A stretch of 64,000 nucleotides of DNA from Ventosimonas gracilis. GTDB taxonomy: Bacteria > Pseudomonadota > Gammaproteobacteria > Pseudomonadales > Pseudomonadaceae. The position numbers were made by a program, and so were the translations under genes. Below are positions 48,903 to 58,036 of this stretch, in pieces (position 1 is the first letter of the stretch; the number at the start of each line of letters is the position of its first letter). Where the stretch lies: the NCBI RefSeq assembly GCF_001580025.1, contig NZ_LSZO01000211.1, positions 1 to 64,000 on the forward strand, read 5' to 3'. The notes beneath the pieces are model-generated. The model worked only from the letters and a program-made list of their open reading frames with translations. It was not told where the DNA came from and searched no databases.

Positions 48903-49883
48903 ATGAAACCCTTATCGATCATTCGCGCTATAACAGCGCTTGGCTTGGCGCTTTCCTGCACTGTGCAGGCGGGCGAGCCGCGCCGCCCGGAATGTATCGC
49001 TCCGGCGGCACCCGGCGGCGGTTTTGACTTGACCTGCAAGCTCGCGCAAACCGCGCTGGTGCAGGAAAAACATTTGAGCAATCCCATGCGCGTCACCTAT
49101 ATGCCCGGCGGTATTGGCGCGGTGGCCTACAACGCGGTAGTCGCGCAGCGCCCGAAAGATCCCGGCACCATCGTCGCGTTTTCCAGCGGCTCGCTGCTGA
49201 ATTTGGCGCAAGGCAAGTTTGGCCGCTTTGATGAAAACGCAGTGAAATGGCTGGCAGCCGTCGGCACCAGCTACGGCGCCATCGTCGTGCGTAAAGACGC
49301 GCCCTGGCAAACGCTGCCGGAGTTGATTGAAGCGCTTAAACAAGACCCCAGCCAAGTGGTGATTGGTTCAGGCGGCACGGTGGGCAGTCAGGATTGGATG
49401 CAAGTGGCGCTGCTTGCCCGCGTCGCCGGGGTTGACCCGCACAAGCTGCGCTATGTGGCGATGGAAGGCGGCGGCGAACTGGCAACGGCGCTGCTGGGCG
49501 GGCATATCAAGGTCGCCAGTACCGATATTTCCGACTCCATTCCGCACGTGCAAAGCGGCGATATGCGCATCTTGGCGGTGCTGGCTGATGAACGCCTGCC
49601 GGGTGCCACCACGGAAAACATCCCCACCGCCAAAGAACAGGGCGTGGATGTCAGTTGGCCGGTGGTACGCGGTTTTTATGTCGGCCCGAAAGTCAGCGAT
49701 AAGGATTATCAATGGTGGAAAAACACCTTTGACCAACTGCTGGCTTCAGAGGATTTTGCCAAGCTGCGTGAAGAACGCGAACTCTATCCGTTCGCCTTAA
49801 GCGGGGAAGAGCTGGACGCTTTTGTTAAGCAACAAGTGGCGCAGTACCGCGAATTGGCACAGGAATTTGGCCTGATTCGCTAA
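48903..49883 (+). CDS. tctC: Tripartite tricarboxylate transporter, periplasmic binding protein TctC
   Basis: Captures the carboxylate in the periplasm. Signal peptide MKPLSIIRAITALGLALSCT, mature start GEPRRPECIAPAAPGGGFDL, the conserved VTYMPGGIGAVAYN and SFSSGSLLN-type FSSGSLLNLAQGKFG. 326 residues. AAGGAAA precedes the ATG; 42 bp after the porin gene. Confidence 0.94.
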   Translation: MKPLSIIRAITALGLALSCTVQAGEPRRPECIAPAAPGGGFDLTCKLAQTALVQEKHLSNPMRVTYMPGGIGAVAYNAVVAQRPKDPGTIVAFSSGSLLNLAQGKFGRFDENAVKWLAAVGTSYGAIVVRKDAPWQTLPELIEALKQDPSQVVIGSGGTVGSQDWMQVALLARVAGVDPHKLRYVAMEGGGELATALLGGHIKVASTDISDSIPHVQSGDMRILAVLADERLPGATTENIPTAKEQGVDVSWPVVRGFYVGPKVSDKDYQWWKNTFDQLLASEDFAKLREERELYPFALSGEELDAFVKQQVAQYRELAQEFGLIR

Positions 49884-49905
49884 TCCTTCGCACCCTCTTT
49901 CCCTT

Positions 49906-49931
49906 CCCCTCTCCCGCACGCGGGCGAGGGG
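49906..49931. repeat. Inverted repeat CCCCTCTCCCGC / GCGGGCGAGGGG between tctC and tctB
   Basis: 12-bp arms with one mismatch and a 2-nt spacer. It sits inside the tct operon, so it may act as a partial terminator or mRNA-end barrier that keeps the binding protein more abundant than TctBA. Nothing else is evident in the 176-bp gap. Confidence 0.65.
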
Positions 49932-50059
49932 AATTGTTCCTATTGATAGGGAAGCACGAGCAGCGTTTTAAGTGCAGGAACTAACACTTACATCCCCAAT
50001 AAACAACCTGTCCATTGCTCCTTAAGAAAAAACAAAGGCGCAATGCAGAGGATTTTCTT

Positions 50060-50512
50060 ATGTTGCAAAGAAGTTTTTCCGTCTTGCTGCTGCTGATTTG
50101 CGCCGCGCTTGCGGTGGTGGCCTTTGGCTATCAAGCGCCGTTTTCCTACGAACCGGTAGGCCCCCGTGCCTGGCCTTTGATACTGCTCGCTTTGCTGGGA
50201 CTGGGCGCACTGGCGCTGCTGCTTTCCCCACAAGTCAAAGCAAGCGAAGAAAAGCCCAAGGCCGACTATCGGCTATCGGCCAAAGTGAGCGGCTGCGTGC
50301 TGCTGCTGCTGATTTATGCCGCGCTGTTTGAAACCTTGGGCTTTATTCCTTCGGCCATGCTGCTGGGAGTGGGCTTGGCGCGGCTGTACGACGGACGCTG
50401 GTCGCTTGCGCTGGCCAGCGGCTTGATCTTGGGGATAGGGCTTTACCTGCTGTTTGACAAGGCGTTGGACGTACCGCTGCCGCTGGGCGTGCTGTCGGAT
50501 TGGGAGATTTAA
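50060..50512 (+). CDS. tctB: Tricarboxylate transporter small membrane subunit TctB
   Basis: About 150 residues with four membrane helices (SVLLLLICAALAVVAFGY, PLILLALLGLGALALLL, SGCVLLLLIYAALFETLGFI, ALASGLILGIGLYLLFD). Matches the TctB family by size, topology and position. ATG 50060 has AGAGGA 8 nt upstream. Three bp separate it from tctA. Confidence 0.9.
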   Translation: MLQRSFSVLLLLICAALAVVAFGYQAPFSYEPVGPRAWPLILLALLGLGALALLLSPQVKASEEKPKADYRLSAKVSGCVLLLLIYAALFETLGFIPSAMLLGVGLARLYDGRWSLALASGLILGIGLYLLFDKALDVPLPLGVLSDWEI

Positions 50513-50515
50513 CGG

Positions 50516-52027
50516 ATGGGCACCTTAGAGTATTTGCAACAAGGCTTTGGCGTTGCGCTGTCGCCCTACAACTTGGCCACCGCCTTGGCAGGCACGCTGA
50601 TTGGCACGGTGGTGGGCTTGCTGCCAGGTCTCGGGCCGATTAACGGAGTGGCGCTACTGATCCCGATTGCCTATGCCATGGGCTTGCCGCCGGAAAGCGC
50701 GTTGATTTTGCTCGCCGCGGTGTATTTGGGCTGCGAATACGGCGGGCGGATTTCCTCCATCTTGCTCAATATTCCAGGCGAAGCTTCGGCAGTGATGACC
50801 ACACTCGATGGCTATCCCTTGGCACAGCAGGGCAAGGCCGGGATTGCGCTGTCCATTTCCGCCTGGAGTTCGTTTATCGGCGGACTGATAGCCACGCTAG
50901 GCGTGGTGCTGTTTGCCCCGCTTTTGGCTAAATGGGCGGTGGCCTTTGGTCCTGCGGAATACTTTGCGCTGATGGTCTTTGCCTTGACCTGCCTCGCAGG
51001 GATGGCCGGTAACAAGCCGCTGAAAACCGCAATCGCCTGCTGTCTGGGTCTGTTTTTGTCCTGTATCGGCATTGATTCGGGCAGCGGCGTGTACCGCTTT
51101 ACCTTCGGCAGCCTGGGGCTGGCCGACGGCATTCAGTTTGTCGTGCTGGTGCTGGGGCTGTTTTCCGTCAGCGAAATTCTGGTCTTGCTTGAACGCAGTC
51201 ACCAAGGGCAGCAAGCCATTAAAGCCGGTGGACGCATGCTGTTTAACCTTAAAGAAGGCGCATCGGTGCTGGCGACCAATCTGCGTAGCGGCGCGCTGGG
51301 CTTTGGCCTTGGGATTTTGCCCGGTGCGGGCGCAACGCTCGCGAGCGCAGTCGCTTATATGAGTGAAAAGCGCTTGGCGAAAGAAGGCAACCGTTTCGGC
51401 AACGGCGATTTACGCGGCCTTGCCGCGCCGGAAACCGCCAACAGCGCCTCGGCTTGCGGCTCGATGGTACCGATGCTGACCTTGGGCGTGCCGGGTTCAG
51501 GAACAACCGCGGTGATGCTCGGGGCGCTTACGCTGTACAACATCACGCCCGGGCCGCTGCTCTTTCAGCATCAGCCGGAAATCGTCTGGGGGCTGATTGC
51601 TTCATTGTTTGTCGCCAATTTGATGCTGATTGTGATGAACATTCCACTGATTAAAGTCTTCACCCGCATCCTCGCCGTGCCGTACTGGGCGCTGGTACCG
51701 GCGATTGCCATCATCACTTCGATTGGCGTGTACGCCGTGCATGCCACGACCTTTGACCTGTACCTGATGATTGCCATTGGTGTGGCCGGATACCTGCTGC
51801 GCAAGCTGGATTTTCCGCTGTCGGCCATCCTCTTGGGTTTTATTCTGGGTGGGATGATGGAGCAAAGCCTGCGCCGCGCACTGTCCATTTCCGACGGGGA
51901 TTTAAGCATACTGTTCGCCAGCCCGATTACCTGGGGCGCTTGGGCGCTGACCGCGCTGATGGTGATTTTGCCCATTTGGCGCGTGCTGCGCCCTAAACTG
52001 AGCCGCGAGAAACTTCCCAAGGTTTAG
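50516..52027 (+). CDS. tctA: Tricarboxylate transporter large membrane subunit TctA
   Basis: The translocating subunit: 503 residues, about 12 helices. The family motif GTVVGLLPGLGPINGVALLI near the N-terminus recurs as a second re-entrant copy FGLGILPGAGATLASAVAYM, with APETANSASACGSMVPMLTL and GVPGSGTTAVML. Forms the sodium- or proton-driven importer with TctB and TctC. Confidence 0.96.
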   Translation: MGTLEYLQQGFGVALSPYNLATALAGTLIGTVVGLLPGLGPINGVALLIPIAYAMGLPPESALILLAAVYLGCEYGGRISSILLNIPGEASAVMTTLDGYPLAQQGKAGIALSISAWSSFIGGLIATLGVVLFAPLLAKWAVAFGPAEYFALMVFALTCLAGMAGNKPLKTAIACCLGLFLSCIGIDSGSGVYRFTFGSLGLADGIQFVVLVLGLFSVSEILVLLERSHQGQQAIKAGGRMLFNLKEGASVLATNLRSGALGFGLGILPGAGATLASAVAYMSEKRLAKEGNRFGNGDLRGLAAPETANSASACGSMVPMLTLGVPGSGTTAVMLGALTLYNITPGPLLFQHQPEIVWGLIASLFVANLMLIVMNIPLIKVFTRILAVPYWALVPAIAIITSIGVYAVHATTFDLYLMIAIGVAGYLLRKLDFPLSAILLGFILGGMMEQSLRRALSISDGDLSILFASPITWGAWALTALMVILPIWRVLRPKLSREKLPKV

Positions 52028-52031
52028 ATGA

Positions 52032-53087
52032 ATGCGTTTTACCCGGCTAAAAGGCGCGTTTAGCCAGCACTGGCAAGTGCCTTTGGCCGGTGCGGCGGGT
52101 GGCCTTTGTGCCAGCCTTGTGCACTGGCCGCTGCCTTGGGTGCTGGGCAGTTTGCTGGCGGTGATTGCGCTGCGCTGCTTGTGGCAGCCGCAAGCCAAAG
52201 CACTGCCTGCCAGCGGGCGCAGACTGGGGCTTTGCTTGGTCGGCAGCGGCATTGGCCTGCACTTTACCCGCGAGGTAGGGCAGCAGGTGCCAAGTCATGG
52301 TCTGCTGATACTGCTGGGAGCTTGCTGCACACTGCTGCTGGCCTTGCTGGGCATGTGGCTGCTGCGCCGCGCCGGGGTCGATCGAGCGACGGCATTTTTT
52401 GCCAGCCTGCCCGGCGGTTCGTCCGAAATGGTCATGCTGGGACTGCGCTTTGGCGCAGATCCGGCGCGAGTGGCTGCGGCACACAGTTTGCGTCTTTTAT
52501 TGGTGGTCTTGCTGGTGCCGTCACTGTTTGCTTGGTATCTGCCGAAAACCGGCATTCACCTGGCAAGCCAAGTGGCAAGTGCCGCGCAACTGGCTTTGCT
52601 TTTGCTTTCAGGCACAGCCGTCGCCCTCCTTTGGTCACGTTTGAGGCAGCCTAACCCGTGGATGCTCGGGCCGCTTTGCAGCAGCGCCGCGATTAGCCTT
52701 GTCCTTGATTGGCAACTGAGCCTGCCGTTGGGGTTTGGCGAACTGGGACAGTGGCTGATTGGCTGTTCGCTCGGTTGCTATTTTGATCGCAGTTTTTTTC
52801 GCAGCGCACCGCGCTTTTTAGGCCTCGTGCTGCTTTCGACCTTGCTCGGCATGCTCGGCATAGTGCCGCTCGCCTGGCTGCTTGCAAGCTTTGCCAAGGT
52901 CGATAGCTTTAGCTTGATGCTGGGCATGATGCCAGGCGGTATTGCCGAGCTGACACTCAGCGCCGAAGCCCTGCAATTATCCGTGGCACTGGTAGCCGCT
53001 TTGCAGGTGCTGCGTTTGTTTTTACTGGTCTTTCTGGCCTCGCCGATTTATCGGTTGTGGAATCGCTTGGTGGCTAGGGCAGAGTAG
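52032..53087 (+). CDS. AbrB-family membrane protein (putative ammonia monooxygenase family)
   Basis: 351 residues, about ten helices, with duplicated AbrB motifs: FFASLPGGSSEMVMLGLRFG in the first half and LMLGMMPGGIAELTLSAEAL in the second. Members are often encoded next to tripartite tricarboxylate transporters; their role is unknown and the ammonia monooxygenase label is historical. It begins 4 bp after tctA, so probably the last gene of the operon. Confidence 0.88.
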   Translation: MRFTRLKGAFSQHWQVPLAGAAGGLCASLVHWPLPWVLGSLLAVIALRCLWQPQAKALPASGRRLGLCLVGSGIGLHFTREVGQQVPSHGLLILLGACCTLLLALLGMWLLRRAGVDRATAFFASLPGGSSEMVMLGLRFGADPARVAAAHSLRLLLVVLLVPSLFAWYLPKTGIHLASQVASAAQLALLLLSGTAVALLWSRLRQPNPWMLGPLCSSAAISLVLDWQLSLPLGFGELGQWLIGCSLGCYFDRSFFRSAPRFLGLVLLSTLLGMLGIVPLAWLLASFAKVDSFSLMLGMMPGGIAELTLSAEALQLSVALVAALQVLRLFLLVFLASPIYRLWNRLVARAE

Positions 53088-53095
53088 AGAGACAG

Positions 53096-53119
53096 CCCTC
53101 TCCCATCAATGGGAGAGGG
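53096..53119. terminator. Inverted repeat CCCTCTCCCAT / ATGGGAGAGGG
   Basis: Perfect 11-bp arms, 2-nt loop, between the convergent AbrB-family and sutA genes. Nearly identical to the element at 8455-8480. Confidence 0.7.
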
Positions 53120-53126
53120 CAAGGCG

Positions 53127-53456
53127 TTAAATGGGGCGGCTGCCGTATTTGTTTTCGGGTTTTTTAGGCGGGTCGGCGAGCACGTTGCTGCCGATTTCCT
53201 GTACTTTGCCGCCACGGGCGAGGAACTCGGCAATGGCTTTGTCCAGCGCTTCACGTTCTTTTTGCTTGGCTTCCAAGCTGGGCAGTTCGTCGGGATTAGC
53301 GACGGCTGCGGTTTTAGTGGATTTTTTGCTGGAAGGTATCGCGGCGACTTCTGTATCGCCTGCATCTTCAGCTTCTTCTTCAACATCCGCTTCGGCTAAA
53401 GGCTCATCGTCTTCAACGCCGCAAAGGTTATCTTGTTCCAAATTATCCGCGCTCAT
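53127..53456 (-). CDS. sutA: SutA-like RNA polymerase-binding regulator
   Basis: A 109-residue acidic protein with a low-complexity Glu/Asp/Ala N-terminal half and a conserved C-terminal half: LPSLEAKQKEREALDKAIAE, FLARGGKVQEIGSNVLADPP, KKPENKYGSRPI. This closely resembles Pseudomonas SutA, which binds RNA polymerase and raises ribosomal and maintenance gene expression in slow growth. It stands alone upstream of dapE. Assignment from remembered family sequence. Confidence 0.85.
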   Translation of the reverse strand: MSADNLEQDNLCGVEDDEPLAEADVEEEAEDAGDTEVAAIPSSKKSTKTAAVANPDELPSLEAKQKEREALDKAIAEFLARGGKVQEIGSNVLADPPKKPENKYGSRPI

Positions 53457-53551
53457 CGTACAACCTCGGTTGGCTTATGGTCATTGCGTTATAGCAGTCA
53501 AGCGGCGCGCATTCTATCGACTAAGGCAAAAAAGCAAAGGTTTTTTTAGGT

Positions 53552-54697
53552 TCAAAGCAGCAGGTGTTTTAGACAGTTTTGATAGATGCTGGTAAGACGC
53601 TCAAGGTCGTTTAAGCAAACCTGCTCGTCAATCTGGTGGATAGTCGTATTAAGTGGCCCAAGTTCGACCACTTGGCAGCCCATTTTGGCGATAAAGCGTC
53701 CGTCGGAAGTGCCGCCTGTGGTCTGTGCTTCGGGGCGGTAGCCGCAGACTTGCTGGACACTTTGGCAAACCGCATCGAGCAGCACGCCCGGAGCGGTAAA
53801 AAAGGGTTCGCCAAACAATGTCCAGTTCAGTTCCACGTCCAGTGCGTGTTGTTCGAAAATGGCGATAACGCGCCGCTTTAGGCTGTCTACGCTCGATTCG
53901 GTGGAAAAACGAAAGTTGCACTGCACCAAGAGCTCGCCTGGGATGACATTGCCCGCGCCGGTTCCGCCCTTAATATTGGAAATCTGGAAACTGGTCGGCG
54001 GGAAAAAATCATTGCCCGCATCCCAGTGCTCAGCGGTTAATTGCGCAAGCGCTGGCGCGGCCAGATGAATGGGGTTACGTGCCAAATGCGGATAGGCCAC
54101 GTGCCCCTGCTTGCCGCGTACGCGAATATCGCAGCTTAGCGAGCCGCGCCGCCCGTTTTTCACCACATCGGCTAAGCGTTCGGTGGAAGACGGCTCGCCG
54201 ACGATGCACCAGTCAAGCGGCTGGCCGCGTGCCTGCAAACGCTCGACAACGGCTTTAGTGCCGTGCACGGCCGGGCCTTCTTCGTCACTGGTAATCAAAA
54301 AGGCAATCTGCCCGCTGTGGCTTGGGTGCTCGGCGACAAAACGCTCCACCGCAACCAGCATGGCGGCGAGGCTGCCTTTCATGTCGGCGGCACCGCGCCC
54401 GTGCAGCATGCCTGCCTGGTCGATATGTGCGGCAAAGGGCGGGTAGGTCCAGGCCGCTAAATCGCCAATCGGCACCACATCGGTATGTCCGGCAAAACAG
54501 AGCACAGGACCGCTTGTCCCGCGCAGCGCCCAGAAGTTGTCCACCTCGCCGATGCGCATGGCTTCGCAGCGAAAGCCGATGGATTCAAGGCGTTGCATCA
54601 TCAGTTGCTGGCAGCCTTGGTCATCCGGCGTGATGGAAGGACGGCGGATAAGCTCGCAAGCAAGAATCGCGGTAGGAGAGAGCATTGGGTCAGTCAT
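53552..54697 (-). CDS. dapE: Succinyl-diaminopimelate desuccinylase
   Basis: Releases LL-diaminopimelate in lysine and cell-wall synthesis. Zinc-site histidine in [13 protein letters not shown], metal aspartate in [14 protein letters not shown], catalytic glutamate in [13 protein letters not shown], and the C-terminal [12 protein letters not shown]. 381 residues. Starts 6 bp after the dapD stop. Confidence 0.97.
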   Translation of the reverse strand: MTDPMLSPTAILACELIRRPSITPDDQGCQQLMMQRLESIGFRCEAMRIGEVDNFWALRGTSGPVLCFAGHTDVVPIGDLAAWTYPPFAAHIDQAGMLHGRGAADMKGSLAAMLVAVERFVAEHPSHSGQIAFLITSDEEGPAVHGTKAVVERLQARGQPLDWCIVGEPSSTERLADVVKNGRRGSLSCDIRVRGKQGHVAYPHLARNPIHLAAPALAQLTAEHWDAGNDFFPPTSFQISNIKGGTGAGNVIPGELLVQCNFRFSTESSVDSLKRRVIAIFEQHALDVELNWTLFGEPFFTAPGVLLDAVCQSVQQVCGYRPEAQTTGGTSDGRFIAKMGCQVVELGPLNTTIHQIDEQVCLNDLERLTSIYQNCLKHLLL

Positions 54698-54703
54698 TGG
54701 GGT

Positions 54704-55738
54704 TTAATTGTGCGCATGCAGCACGGCGTTTAGTTCAATGCCGCTTTGGCTGACTTTGCATTCAATCGCGCCAGTTTGTGAATTGCGGCGAAATAGCAGG
54801 TCGGGCTTGCCAGCCAGTTCCCGTGCTTTAACGACTTTGAGCGGCTGGTTGTCGCTGTCCAATAAAGTGACTTTGCTGCCTGCGGTGAGATAAAGCCCGG
54901 CCTCGACCGTATTACGGTCGCCTAGCGGGATACCGATACCGGCGTTGGCACCAATCAGGCTGTTTTCGCCCACACTGATGAGCACCTCTCCGCCACCTGA
55001 GAGTGTGCCCATGGTTGAGCAGCCACCGCCCAAATCGGAACCCTTACCGATAAACACCCCGGCGGAAATCCGCCCTTCAATCATGTTCGGACCTGCGCAA
55101 CCGGCATTAAAGTTGACAAAGCCTTCGTGCATTACCGTGGTGCCTTCGCCCAGATAAGCGCCCAAGCGCACCCGCGCGGTATCGGCAATGCGCACGCCGC
55201 TGGGGACGACGTAGTCGGTCATCTTGGGGAATTTATCCACCGAGGTGACGCAAAGCTTGCGTTCAGCCAAACGAGCCGCGAGCCTGCGCGCCGGCAGCTC
55301 GGCCAAATCAATGGCACCTTCATTAGTCCAGGCGACATTCGGCAGCAGCGCAAAAATGCCGGACAAATTCACGCCGTGCGGCTTAACTAAACGGTGTGAG
55401 AGCAGGTGCAACTTAAGATAGGCCTCGGGGGTAGAGGCAGGAGCGCAGTCTTGCAGTAATAGCGTGGCAACCAAGGGTTTGCGGCTTTGCGCAAGCTGGA
55501 TAAGCAAAGCGGCCTGTTCGCTATCGACGGATTGCAAAGCCGTTGCCAGCGTCTTGACCTGCTCCCTGCTAAGGGCAAGGGCGCAGTTTTCTTGCGCGAG
55601 CTTGAGTGACTGCTTAACGGCGGCCAGCAGCGCATCAGGCGGATTAAGCAGCGGCTTGGGATAGAAGACTTCCAGCCACTGGCCTTGAAGATTTTGACTG
55701 CCGATACCAAAGGCGAGAGCAAAACATGACATGGGCAA
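54704..55738 (-). CDS. dapD: 2,3,4,5-tetrahydropyridine-2,6-dicarboxylate N-succinyltransferase (long form)
   Basis: Succinylates tetrahydrodipicolinate. Left-handed beta-helix core with hexapeptide-like repeats (VRIADTARVRLGAYLGEGTT, GRISAGVFIGKGSDLGGGCS, GENSLIGANAGIGIPLGDRN) and an N-terminal domain. The 344-residue length is the Pseudomonas-type form, not the 274-residue enteric form. Between the arsC-like gene and dapE on one strand. Confidence 0.95.
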   Translation of the reverse strand: MPMSCFALAFGIGSQNLQGQWLEVFYPKPLLNPPDALLAAVKQSLKLAQENCALALSREQVKTLATALQSVDSEQAALLIQLAQSRKPLVATLLLQDCAPASTPEAYLKLHLLSHRLVKPHGVNLSGIFALLPNVAWTNEGAIDLAELPARRLAARLAERKLCVTSVDKFPKMTDYVVPSGVRIADTARVRLGAYLGEGTTVMHEGFVNFNAGCAGPNMIEGRISAGVFIGKGSDLGGGCSTMGTLSGGGEVLISVGENSLIGANAGIGIPLGDRNTVEAGLYLTAGSKVTLLDSDNQPLKVVKARELAGKPDLLFRRNSQTGAIECKVSQSGIELNAVLHAHN

Positions 55739-55743
55739 TATCC

Positions 55744-56094
55744 TTACAGATTAAAGAAGGCGGCGTAACGTTCTGCGTTAAATCCGAGCAAGCTTTGTTC
55801 GCCGTTATCAAGCATGGGGCGTTTAATCATTGAAGGCTGCGCCAGCATCAGCTCAATGGCTTTGTCTTCGTTTAAATCCTGCTTTTGCGCATCATCCAAT
55901 TTGCGAAAGGTCGTGCCGTTTCGGTTAAGCACTTTGTCCCAGCCGTGCTGCCTGCACCATTGTTGCAAGCGAGGCTGGTCAATGCCTTGCGTTTTATAAT
56001 CGTGAAACTGATAAGCCACTTGATGGCTATCCAGCCAGTGGCGTGCTTTTTTAACCGTGTCGCAGGCTTTAATGCCGTAAAGCAAGGCGGACAT
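55744..56094 (-). CDS. ArsC/Spx-family protein (YffB-like)
   Basis: A 116-residue thioredoxin-fold protein. LYGIKACDTVKKARHWLDSH has a single cysteine at the CxxC position, followed by FHDYKTQGIDQPRLQQW, GTTFRKLDDAQKQ and PSMIKRPML. This is the YffB/Spx-like branch, not a proven arsenate reductase. Located 6 bp upstream of dapD, as in Pseudomonas; function unknown, possibly glutathione-linked reduction. Confidence 0.9.
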   Translation of the reverse strand: MSALLYGIKACDTVKKARHWLDSHQVAYQFHDYKTQGIDQPRLQQWCRQHGWDKVLNRNGTTFRKLDDAQKQDLNEDKAIELMLAQPSMIKRPMLDNGEQSLLGFNAERYAAFFNL

Positions 56095-56237
56095 GTTAAC
56101 TACCTGAAAAAGAAGACCGGCGATTATGCCATAAGGGGGTAGCCTGATAGGGTTTGAAACGGGAACAAACCCTAACCCAACGGGCGGGCAAACCGGTTAA
56201 ACTGATGCATTAACTCATTGTTGTATCAGGAGCCTTT

Positions 56238-56783
56238 GTGGCTGCATCGCGCTTGTATCGATGGTTTGTGGTGTTTGTTTTGTTGTTGGCAAGTCTTGGC
56301 AAAGGCTCGCTGGCCGAGCAAGCTTTGCCTGCACAAGAACGCGAGCAGGCGAGCCTTGCAGTAACACGCACGGTACTGGGTATCTTGAGTTTCGTCCGCT
56401 GGCCGTGGCCGTCTGAGCATTTAACCCTTTGTGTCGTAGGTGAAGTGCAGTTTGCCTCGTTGCTGACCGATGACTTGCGCCAAGCTAATGGTCAAGCGCT
56501 GCGCGTGCAGCACTATGCCAGTGCTGATGCGCTGCCGCCTAACTGCAACGCACTGTATTTGGGCAAGCTGCCAGCCGCCACTCAGCAGGCGCTGTTCGCC
56601 CGCTTTTTGGGCAAGTCAACGCTTTTGATTAGCGAAGCGGACGATGAATGCGTGCTCGGCAATATGTTTTGTCTTGCGGTTACCAAGCAGCAGGTGAATT
56701 TCAATATTAATTTGGATTCGCTCTCGCGCAGTACGGTGCGCGTGCATCCCAATGTGCTCAAGCTGGCAAGGCAGCGGCCATGA
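56238..56783 (+). CDS. yfiR: Periplasmic YfiN repressor YfiR
   Basis: A 181-residue periplasmic protein with signal peptide (RWFVVFVLLLASLGKGSLA). LAVTRTVLGILSFVRWPWPS, then LTLCVVG, CNALYLGKL, LISEADDECVLGNMFCLAV (disulfide cysteines) and VNFNINLDSLSRSTVRVHPN fit YfiR (DUF4154). In P. aeruginosa YfiR binds and inhibits YfiN and its oxidation state tunes this. GTG start. Its stop overlaps yfiN (ATGA). Confidence 0.92.
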   Translation: MAASRLYRWFVVFVLLLASLGKGSLAEQALPAQEREQASLAVTRTVLGILSFVRWPWPSEHLTLCVVGEVQFASLLTDDLRQANGQALRVQHYASADALPPNCNALYLGKLPAATQQALFARFLGKSTLLISEADDECVLGNMFCLAVTKQQVNFNINLDSLSRSTVRVHPNVLKLARQRP

Positions 56784-58012
56784 GGTGTTTGCTGTTCATC
56801 CGCCAGCCCGAACGACTACCGCTGCGCTGGGCATTTTTGCGCGGCAGTTTGAGCGTTGCGCTGATTTCGGTGGCGATGGTCGGGCTGACCATGATGCTGG
56901 TTAGCGTATTGATGCTGCGTGCTTATTCGCAGCACAACCTGCGGTTGATTGCTCGCTCGATTGCTTACACGGTCGAGGCGGCGGTGGTCTTTAACGACGT
57001 GCAGGCGGCTGAAGAAGCTCTGCAAACCATCGTCCGCGAGGAAGCCATCGCTGCAGCGGTGATTTACGACCGGAGTGGCGAGCCGCTGGCAGCTTATCGG
57101 CGGGTGCAGTCGCCGGTGATCAGTTGGCTGCTCGGTGGCCATTACCGCACGGCGATTGTGCATAAAGGCGGCCGTATCGGTGACATTGAACTGACCGGCC
57201 ATGCGGGCGAATTGTTAGGTTTTATTCTGATAGCGAGCGGCAGCCTGCTGGCCGGTCTTATGCTCTCGGTGCTGACCGCGCGTTATCTATCGCAAAGAAT
57301 GGTCAGCAGGGTGGTCGAACCGCTGGAAAACATGACACAAATTACTCGCGCCATCCGCCGCGACCGCGACTTCACCCGCCACGTCCCGCAGAAAAGCAAC
57401 TTGAGTGAGCTTAACGATTTAAGCGAAGACTTTAATGCCTTGCTCGATGAGCTCTACGCTTGGCAGACCCATATCAAGGTGGAAAACAGCTTGCTGGCGC
57501 ACAAGGCCAGGCACGATGACCTAACCGGTTTGCCCAATCGCAGCTTCTTTGAGTATCGCCTTAATCTGGTATTGCAAGATGCCATGCACCAACAACGCCA
57601 AGCGGCGTTGCTGTTTATTGACTGCGACCACTTCAAAGAGATCAATGATGGTTTAGGGCATGCCGCTGGCGATAAAGTATTGACCGAGGTCGCCGGTCGT
57701 ATCCGCCGTCACCTGCGCGAATCGGATTTGGTCGCCCGTTTGGGTGGCGACGAGTTTGCTGCGCTGATTTATCCGCTGCCGCAGGCTAAAGATGCGCTGC
57801 GCATTGCCGATGCCGTTTTACAAGCGATGAATGCGCCGATTGTCCTTAATGATAAAGGCCGTGTCAGCACCAGCTTAAGCATCGGCATTGCCCTGTATCC
57901 ACAGCATGGGCGTAGCGCCGAGCATCTACTGCGCAGTGCCGATGTCGCCATGTATCTTGCCAAACGCGACAAGCGTGGCAGCCGGAAATTAGCGAGTGCA
58001 TCTGACCCCTGA
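56780..58012 (+). CDS. yfiN: Membrane diguanylate cyclase YfiN (TpbB)
   Basis: Makes cyclic-di-GMP. Two membrane helices (about residues 20-50 and 150-175) flank a periplasmic PAS-like region; then HAMP (MTQITRAIRRDRDFTRHVPQ) and GGDEF domain with active site VARLGGDEFAAL. An inhibitory I-site RESD lies five residues upstream of GGDEF. No EAL domain. 410 residues. Activity is expected to be blocked by YfiR and released when YfiB sequesters YfiR. Confidence 0.93.
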   Translation: MRCLLFIRQPERLPLRWAFLRGSLSVALISVAMVGLTMMLVSVLMLRAYSQHNLRLIARSIAYTVEAAVVFNDVQAAEEALQTIVREEAIAAAVIYDRSGEPLAAYRRVQSPVISWLLGGHYRTAIVHKGGRIGDIELTGHAGELLGFILIASGSLLAGLMLSVLTARYLSQRMVSRVVEPLENMTQITRAIRRDRDFTRHVPQKSNLSELNDLSEDFNALLDELYAWQTHIKVENSLLAHKARHDDLTGLPNRSFFEYRLNLVLQDAMHQQRQAALLFIDCDHFKEINDGLGHAAGDKVLTEVAGRIRRHLRESDLVARLGGDEFAALIYPLPQAKDALRIADAVLQAMNAPIVLNDKGRVSTSLSIGIALYPQHGRSAEHLLRSADVAMYLAKRDKRGSRKLASASDP

Positions 58013-58036
58013 AGTGACTTGAAGTAAAGGAAACCG

